Part shown: one piece after another, positions 34,441-39,451 of the stretch
How positions within the stretch are numbered: position 1 is the first letter of the stretch
Layout of the letters: each line of letters starts with the position of its first letter
Origin: an uncultured Myxococcales bacterium
GTDB taxonomy: Bacteria > Myxococcota_A > Bradymonadia > UBA7976 > UBA1532
Reading direction: 5' to 3'
Length of the DNA: 39,451 nucleotides
Assembly: GCA_937902595.1 (NCBI GenBank)
Contig: CALELH010000614.1
Location: 1-39,451, forward strand
The notes under the pieces: model-generated
The model's database searches: none
Told to the model about the DNA's origin: nothing
The model's input: the letters and a program-made list of their open reading frames with translations, nothing else
Position numbers and translations under genes: made by a program

Positions 34441-35756
34441 TAGAGCTTCACCACTTTCGGATCTTCTCGACCCTGCTGCCCTGTGAGGTTTCGAGTATCC
34501 ACCACACACTGGGCATTCGCCAGAATTGCCGTGACATCGAAGTAGCGATGGTCCGTAACGATCACCACTCCGTCGTACTCACCCATGGCCTCGTAATCTA
34601 GCTCAACAGAGCAGAGACGATCTCCGGCCCCATGGGAGCCAAGGGGCAGCCCTTCGACGTAATCATCCTGATAAGAGACCAACGCTCCTCGCTCCTGAAG
34701 AGCACGAATAATCGGCACCGCGGGAGACTCTCGCCAATCGGTAATGTCCCGCTTGTACGCCACTCCCAAGATAAGCAACTTGGATCCGCGGATCGGCTTA
34801 GCTGAGTCATTGAGCGCCGCGCTGACCTTGCTGACGACATAGTCAGGCATACTGTTATTGATGTCGTCCGCGAGCTCAATAAAGCGCGTACGATAATTCA
34901 GAGTGCGCAGCTTCCAGCTCAAGTAATGCGGATCGATAGGAATGCAATGCCCACCGAGCCCCGGACCCGGATAAAACGGCATGAAACCAAACGGCTTGCT
35001 AGCAGCAGCCTCGATAATCTCCCAAACGTCCAGGCCTAACTTGTCGGCGATGATCGCGACCTCGTTGACCAGCCCAATATTGACGGCCCGAAACGTGTTC
35101 TCTAACAGCTTCACCATCTCGGCTGCCGTTGGGCTTGAAACTGTGATCACCGTGTTCACAATCGATTCGTATAAGAGCTGAGCGACGACGTTACACTCAG
35201 AGGTCATTCCGCCAATGATCTTTGGCGTGTTCGTCACAGTGAACTGCTCATTACCTGGATCAATGCGCTCCGGACTGAACGCGAGATGAACCTCACGGCC
35301 AATCTCAAGACCGGCGCTGCTCAGAGTTGGAGCGACGATCTCTACGGTGGTACCTGGATAGGTCGTGCTCTCCAAAACGATGAGCTGACCCGGGCGCAGG
35401 TGACGGGCGATCTCTTCAGTGGCCTTGACGATATAGGTCAAGTCCGGATCTCGAGTCTTTCGCAACGGCGTAGGTACGCAGACACTGATCGCGTCGCATT
35501 CCGCCAAACGAGAGAAATTCGTCGTCGCGCTGAGTCGCTCCAGCCCCACCAGTCGAGCGACCTCCTCAGTGGGAATATCCGGAATGTATGAGGTCCCGCT
35601 ATTGATCGCTTCTACCTTCGTCGCGTCGACCTCAAAACCGAGGACATCAAAACCCGAGTCCGCGAACGCGGTCGCCAAAGGCAACCCGACATAGCCAAGT
35701 CCAACGACCCCAACACGAGCGCTCCGATCGCTGAGGGCTTTCGCCAGTGGACTCAT
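34440..35756 (-). CDS. Nucleotide sugar 6-dehydrogenase, WbpO/TviB-like
   Basis: The 438-aa protein is a UDP-glucose/UDP-HexNAc dehydrogenase family member that oxidises C6 of a UDP-sugar to a uronic acid using two NAD+. The Rossmann motif VGVVGLGYVGLPLA is near the N-terminus. The catalytic Cys near residue 270 sits in GPGLGGHCIPIDPHYLSWK. The UDP-binding C-terminal domain has LILGVAYKRDITDWRESPA. ESTTYPGTT and the GGHCIPIDP form are typical of the UDP-N-acetylhexosamine dehydrogenases (WbpO, TviB, WbpA) rather than of plain UDP-glucose dehydrogenases. AGGTGA precedes the ATG. It lies downstream of the epimerase and overlaps wzc by one base. Confidence 0.9.
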   Translation of the reverse strand: MSPLAKALSDRSARVGVVGLGYVGLPLATAFADSGFDVLGFEVDATKVEAINSGTSYIPDIPTEEVARLVGLERLSATTNFSRLAECDAISVCVPTPLRKTRDPDLTYIVKATEEIARHLRPGQLIVLESTTYPGTTVEIVAPTLSSAGLEIGREVHLAFSPERIDPGNEQFTVTNTPKIIGGMTSECNVVAQLLYESIVNTVITVSSPTAAEMVKLLENTFRAVNIGLVNEVAIIADKLGLDVWEIIEAAASKPFGFMPFYPGPGLGGHCIPIDPHYLSWKLRTLNYRTRFIELADDINNSMPDYVVSKVSAALNDSAKPIRGSKLLILGVAYKRDITDWRESPAVPIIRALQERGALVSYQDDYVEGLPLGSHGAGDRLCSVELDYEAMGEYDGVVIVTDHRYFDVTAILANAQCVVDTRNLTGQQGREDPKVVKL

Positions 35757-35835
35757 GATTCACCTCTCTTCACTTCCTGCTGGACTGGGCTGCCAAGATA
35801 GAGACGCAGCCGCAGGCCCGATTGCAACCAATTAG

Positions 35836-36786
35836 TCACGCCTCGCCCCCTTTCACGGCCCGATACCAGTCAACGCTCCGCGCTAAACCTTGCTTTACGT
35901 CGACTAAAGGTTCGTATCCAGTGGCCCGCTTGGTGTTCGATACATCAGCGCACGAGTGCCTCACATCTCCAGCGCGCTCCGCCTCGAATATAGGACGAAT
36001 ATCTGTACCAAGAATGTCATTGATACCATCAACAAGATCCAAGAGCGTCGCGCTTGAACCACACCCCACGTTGTAGACCTGACCACAGTCCTCCGCGGCG
36101 GTCTCGAGAGCGAGTAGATTCGCTGAGATGACATTATCGATAAAAGTAAAATCTCGGGACTGCTCACCATCTCCAAAGATGACCGGAGACTCCCCCCGCA
36201 GCATCCGCGTTATGAACGCAGGAACGACAGCAGCATATTGGCTCTTAGGGTTTTGCCGAGGCCCAAACACATTGAAATATCTTAGGGCCACCGTACGGAG
36301 ACCAAACAAACTGTGATAGACGCTGCAATAATGCTCCCCTGCGAGCTTCTGAACGGCGTAAGGAGACTTTGGGCGGGGTTCTAGGCTCTCGGTCTTAACC
36401 GGGGCGTCATGGTCGCCATAGGCGCTCGAAGACGCAGCATACACCAAACGCTCCACCCCCATCTGCCGACACATCTCAAGAAGCGTCAGCGTACCGACGA
36501 CGTTAGCCTCATTAGTCTCCAAAGGTAAATCGAGGGATTTAGGCACCGAGGGCAAGGCCCCCTGGTGCAGAACGCCTGACACACCCGCCAAGGCCTCTCG
36601 TACGGCGACAGGATCAGCGAGCGACCCTTCGACCAATCTAATCGAGTCTAGGACGCCTGCTATGTTCTCTCGACGGCCCGTCGAGAAGTTGTCGAGAACG
36701 ACAACTTCGTCTCCTCGCGCCAACAGAGCGTGCACCAGATTGGAACCAACAAACCCTGCACCGCCAGTCACTAAGATCCGCGCCAT
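35836..36786 (-). CDS. UDP-sugar 4-epimerase, WbpP/TviC-like
   Basis: The 316-aa extended SDR has an intact active site: TGGAGFVG, S120/S121 in YAASSSAYGDH, and Y143/K147 in SPYAVQKLAGE. HQGALPSVPKSLDLPLETNE, RYFNVFGPRQNPKSQYAAVV and FGDGEQSRDFTFIDN closely follow WbpP and TviC, which interconvert UDP-GlcNAc and UDP-GalNAc or their uronic acids. It is the first gene of the leftward polysaccharide operon. The ATG is preceded by GGGG at a slightly short spacing. Paired with the dehydrogenase, it should supply UDP-GalNAcA, an inference from the WbpO/WbpP and TviB/TviC pairs. Confidence 0.9.
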   Translation of the reverse strand: MARILVTGGAGFVGSNLVHALLARGDEVVVLDNFSTGRRENIAGVLDSIRLVEGSLADPVAVREALAGVSGVLHQGALPSVPKSLDLPLETNEANVVGTLTLLEMCRQMGVERLVYAASSSAYGDHDAPVKTESLEPRPKSPYAVQKLAGEHYCSVYHSLFGLRTVALRYFNVFGPRQNPKSQYAAVVPAFITRMLRGESPVIFGDGEQSRDFTFIDNVISANLLALETAAEDCGQVYNVGCGSSATLLDLVDGINDILGTDIRPIFEAERAGDVRHSCADVSNTKRATGYEPLVDVKQGLARSVDWYRAVKGGEA

Positions 36787-36812
36787 CTAAAACCCCATTT
36801 TCAACCCGGTCC

Positions 36813-37853
36813 TTGCTCGGATGGATTGCCTCTCATCGCTCAAATCACCATGATGTCATAGTGAATCAGCAACCACTCATAACGAGCCTACGCAACTGGC
36901 TCGCCGACCGACCCACACGGCCCCCCATTGGGGACGACTTGGAGCAGCTAATCGATGCACACCGCTTAAGCGGTTTGCTCTACCACATTGGCGCCCATCT
37001 AGGCGAGTCAATCGCGCAATCAGCCCAGAAAGAATGGACGAATAACGCAGCTGCCTACCTCAGTCGTTTTCGTGCCGTGCAAGAGCACTGGCCTTCACAA
37101 GCGTCAGCACCGCTGCTGCTCAAAGGTGCCGACTACATCGAGAACCTGTATTTCACGCCTGGTGCGCGGCGCTGCGTCGACATAGACATCCTGGTTCCAC
37201 CAGACAGCCATGATTCGGTCAACGCCGCCTTTGCTCAGTTTCCGAGGCGTAAAGACCCACTCTACGAGCGTCTCCCGACAGACCCAATCTATGCTCAGGG
37301 GTTTATGGTCGGGGAGAACCTCGTCGAGCTACATCGGGACGCCGGACCGAATCACAGCGCTCCTCTCGACGTAGACTCTATCTATCAACGCAGCCTTCTC
37401 AAAGAGATAGACGGCTTCTGGGTCCGTTACCCTCACCCGGATGATCGGCTGCTCTTGTGGCTTCAGAACCAAAGTAAGTCAGCGTTTGTAGACGGTCTTT
37501 GGTCAACGGTAGATTTAGCTCTTATTCTCCAAGAACGATTGAAGCAGGGCGACATCCATGAGCTCACCAGGCTCAAAGAGCTCGCCACCCAATATGGCCT
37601 AGACAACGCTTTCGATCTAGCGATGCTCCGACTCGATCGGCACAAGATATGGCCAGGGCGATTGCAGCGCGGCTCAAGAATGTTGGCGCGATTCGCCAAC
37701 CGGATCTGTATCGACGCAGACACTCCCACCATCATGGCGGCTCGATGGCGACGGCAATCGCTCAAGCTGTGGCTCTGCCCTACACGAAGACGACCAGCGA
37801 TGGTGGCTCGGATGTTGGTGCATGCTCTGAGCGGACCCGGGGCAGCAGACTAA
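36813..37853 (+). CDS. Nucleotidyltransferase-fold protein (NTP_transf_5 type)
   Basis: The protein of up to 346 aa has the core motif PLLLKGADYIENLYFTPG followed by RRCVDIDILVPP, the pattern of the uncharacterised nucleotidyltransferase family PF14907, whose DxD carries metal. LVELHRDAG and HPDDRLLLWLQN also fit. Such genes recur inside exopolysaccharide and exosortase-linked loci, but the substrate is not established. The ORF-track start is TTG at 36813; a GTG at 36861 is an alternative and neither has a clear Shine-Dalgarno, so the N-terminus is uncertain. It is divergent from the epimerase with only 26 nt between, so promoters for one gene must lie within the other's 5' end. Confidence 0.8.
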   Translation: MLGWIASHRSNHHDVIVNQQPLITSLRNWLADRPTRPPIGDDLEQLIDAHRLSGLLYHIGAHLGESIAQSAQKEWTNNAAAYLSRFRAVQEHWPSQASAPLLLKGADYIENLYFTPGARRCVDIDILVPPDSHDSVNAAFAQFPRRKDPLYERLPTDPIYAQGFMVGENLVELHRDAGPNHSAPLDVDSIYQRSLLKEIDGFWVRYPHPDDRLLLWLQNQSKSAFVDGLWSTVDLALILQERLKQGDIHELTRLKELATQYGLDNAFDLAMLRLDRHKIWPGRLQRGSRMLARFANRICIDADTPTIMAARWRRQSLKLWLCPTRRRPAMVARMLVHALSGPGAAD

Positions 37854-37903
37854 GCCTGTTTCAGAATAAACACGGAGTCTGTGGCCAAGGCGTCCGGCGA
37901 TGA

Positions 37904-38521
37904 CTAGAGCCAGGACTCCGGAACGAAGACTATGTCTCCGGGTCGCAGGAGTACGTTCTTGGAGATCCCCTGGCTGATCTCCTTGAAGGGCACAACGAAC
38001 TTCTGCTCATCGCCATCGACGACGCGGGTGAGTATCAGTCGATCCTTAGCGGCGAGCGACTTGAGCCCGCCAGCTAATGTCACAGCCTGTACGATCGTCA
38101 TTCGGTCTTCATAGCGAAAGGTGCCGGGCTTCCTCACCTCACCCAAGACGAACACCTTCTTGGAGTTGAACTCCTTTACGAAGACACTAATCTGAGGGTT
38201 TCGCAGATAGTCAGCCTTGAGGAGACCCGTCAGGGTCGTCGTGAGCTCCGTCGGTGTTAGACCCGAGACCTTAACCACGCCGATCAATGGATAGCTAATC
38301 GTTCCGTCAGCGCCCACTCTGTACAGACCGGAGAGTTCCTTCTCCTGATAGACCCTCACCTCGATGACATCGTCAGCACCCAGGGCCGCGCTCTGCAGAA
38401 GGGTCTTGGTGTCCGGCATTGGTGGAAGCGCTTTAACGTCCGGTCCACCGCCACACCCAATAAGCATGAGAACGACGAAAGCGTAGACACCAATGAGCTG
38501 TGTGGTTTTGTACATATTCAT
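37904..38521 (-). CDS. Polysaccharide export outer-membrane lipoprotein, Wza/OPX family
   Basis: The 205-aa protein has a lipoprotein signal (VVLMLIGC, Cys at 23), a polysaccharide export domain (~45-120: GADDVIEVRVYQEKELSG, ADGTISYPLIG, LRNPQISVFVKEF) and one SLBB domain (~125-200: VFVLGEVRKPGTFRYEDRM, LLRPGDIVFVPES). OPX proteins form the outer-membrane exit for capsule or exopolysaccharide with a Wzc-type partner. This short form has a single SLBB and no C-terminal helix, unlike E. coli Wza, so it may need a separate outer-membrane pore; the beta-barrel gene 40 nt downstream is a candidate. ATG at 38521 and 38515 are both possible. Confidence 0.92.
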   Translation of the reverse strand: MNMYKTTQLIGVYAFVVLMLIGCGGGPDVKALPPMPDTKTLLQSAALGADDVIEVRVYQEKELSGLYRVGADGTISYPLIGVVKVSGLTPTELTTTLTGLLKADYLRNPQISVFVKEFNSKKVFVLGEVRKPGTFRYEDRMTIVQAVTLAGGLKSLAAKDRLILTRVVDGDEQKFVVPFKEISQGISKNVLLRPGDIVFVPESWL

Positions 38522-38561
38522 CGCATCACAGAGAACCAGAACTGAGAAAGACTACTGAAGT

Positions 38562-39451
38562 CTAATACTCGCTTGCAATGGTGAGCATCACAATATGTCG
38601 GCTGTACGCCGCTAGATCGACAGGGTCGTTCGCAAAACAGCGCCCCGGCGTCTCACCTAAGCAGTAGTAAAAATCACTTCGGTTGTTCTCAAACTCCCAG
38701 GACGCCTTCAGATTGAACGAGTCAGTAGGGCTCCAACCGATCTCCGCTAAAGCCCTCATTATTGGTTCGACACGATCCGGCAGCGCGGCCGCCCAGGCCG
38801 GTGCACCGTCACGGCTATAGACATAGTAATCTAGGCCGATGCGTCCACCCAAAGAGAACCTGGCTGGTAAGTTCACATTCCCTCGAACAAAACCTCGGTG
38901 AAGTGTGTAAAAGTTCGAGTAGGAGTCGTCTCCCAATTTGAGCGCATACCCTAGGCCCAGCCTAAGCAGAGGCTCGAGAGTGTAATCAATATTCACTCGA
39001 CCGATAGCGCCCTCATAGGACTCGCCCTCATCGTTATAGCTGTTTGAGTAGCCACCACGTAAGGTCAGCGCTAACCGGCGGGAGATAAGTCCCTTGAGTC
39101 CGATCTCGGCGCGCAAAGGGCTCAGATCCTTGTTAGGGCCATCCACACTCTGACCGTCAATATCCAGGTCGACGCCGGCCCGGTAGTTAATCAGCCAATA
39201 CTGAACATCCAGCAAGAGCGCCGTCTTAGGGAAGAACTTCCAATGGGTGAGAAATGAAAGCTGGTGCGTATCCTTGTCGCCACGGACACTCCCCAAGCTG
39301 GACGTTGACCCCAAGCTGCGGTCGAGGCCGAAACGATAGCCAAGGCGGAGTTCTAGGGCGCGGGCCGCGGGATTGCTACCCGGCCTGAATCTCAGATCAG
39401 GGCCAACCGCCATAATGAGGCGCTCATACCCGTCCTCCTTCAGCATCTCAC
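38562..39451 (-). CDS. Outer-membrane beta-barrel protein, N-terminus cut by window edge
   Basis: At least 296 codons are visible. The protein is a run of alternating amphipathic strands (ALELRLGYRFGLDRSL, LALTLRGGYSNSY, FSLGGRIGLDYYVY, FNLKASWEFENNRSDFYY) separated by polar loops, and it ends in IVMLTIASEY with a terminal aromatic as in barrel proteins. The ORF track begins at ATG 39446, but no signal peptide is present and the frame stays open to the right edge, so the true start probably lies outside. It resembles the BBP2_2-like barrels found near exopolysaccharide export genes. It lies 40 nt from the OPX gene on the same strand, although with the opposite order of reading (barrel first), so they are likely one operon. 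Confidence 0.8.
   Translation of the reverse strand, partial: EMLKEDGYERLIMAVGPDLRFRPGSNPAARALELRLGYRFGLDRSLGSTSSLGSVRGDKDTHQLSFLTHWKFFPKTALLLDVQYWLINYRAGVDLDIDGQSVDGPNKDLSPLRAEIGLKGLISRRLALTLRGGYSNSYNDEGESYEGAIGRVNIDYTLEPLLRLGLGYALKLGDDSYSNFYTLHRGFVRGNVNLPARFSLGGRIGLDYYVYSRDGAPAWAAALPDRVEPIMRALAEIGWSPTDSFNLKASWEFENNRSDFYYCLGETPGRCFANDPVDLAAYSRHIVMLTIASEY

Noticed and set aside
34441-34509. Upstream extension of the Wzz fragment to 34509
   Set aside because: These codons lie inside the dehydrogenase gene. The ATG at 34440 has a ribosome-binding site and the usual TAATG overlap.

Overview
The window is a 39.4 kb stretch of a Gram-negative chromosome, with GC in the high fifties judged by eye from sample lines. 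Gram-negative evidence is a TonB-dependent receptor, an outer-membrane beta-barrel, a Wza-type export lipoprotein and two lipoprotein signal peptides. A Hanks-type Ser/Thr kinase, long TPR proteins, an HD-GYP response regulator and a bacterial RqcH point to the Myxococcota/Bradymonadia side of the old Deltaproteobacteria. That placement is inference only. There is no phage, IS element, CRISPR array, tRNA or rRNA that I can see, and no gene-free stretch longer than about 170 bases.

Housekeeping block (1-8.3 kb): hemL (cut by the window edge) lies just downstream of gyrA on the minus strand. gyrA is preceded by a readable sigma70-like promoter, and its -35 box abuts a 43-bp alternating-CG palindrome. 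Upstream comes a REC-GAF-HD-GYP response regulator, then rqcH (ribosome quality control) divergent from pepA.

Accessory and uncharacterised block (8.3-23.5 kb): a zinc-ribbon/kinase/TM2/SHOCT protein; a leftward set made of a lipoprotein, a 1386-aa TPR membrane protein and a KOW-ended protein; a Nudix/winged-helix protein convergent with a classical SDR; an acyltransferase translationally coupled to an SDR-like protein with a degraded active site; a free-standing archaeal-type ThrRS editing domain; and a Cys-containing secreted protein directly followed by a TonB-dependent receptor, then a small Cys-rich anchored protein.

Exopolysaccharide locus (23.5-39.4 kb): rightward genes encode an O-antigen ligase/polymerase-like protein with a TPR tail, a GT4 glycosyltransferase, an AsnB-type amidotransferase, and a single polypeptide joining an initiating phosphoglycosyl transferase to a second polymerase-like membrane domain. 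Leftward genes encode a UDP-HexNAc 4-epimerase (WbpP/TviC-like), a UDP-HexNAc 6-dehydrogenase (WbpO/TviB-like), a Wzc-type chain-length regulator/BY-kinase broken by a -1 frameshift, and a second GT4 enzyme. A nucleotidyltransferase-fold protein, a Wza-like lipoprotein and a beta-barrel close the window. The dehydrogenase + epimerase + AsnB-like trio matches the known route to an amidated N-acetylgalactosaminuronic acid, so an amidated uronic-acid polysaccharide is a reasonable prediction. No Wzx flippase lies within the window.

Most notable items: the PGT-polymerase fusion, the CG palindrome next to the gyrA promoter, the stand-alone ThrRS editing domain, and the frameshifted wzc. Several ORF-track starts are TTG/GTG extensions and were trimmed to ATG codons with ribosome-binding sites (rqcH, the KOW protein, the SDR, the editing domain, the secreted Cys protein).
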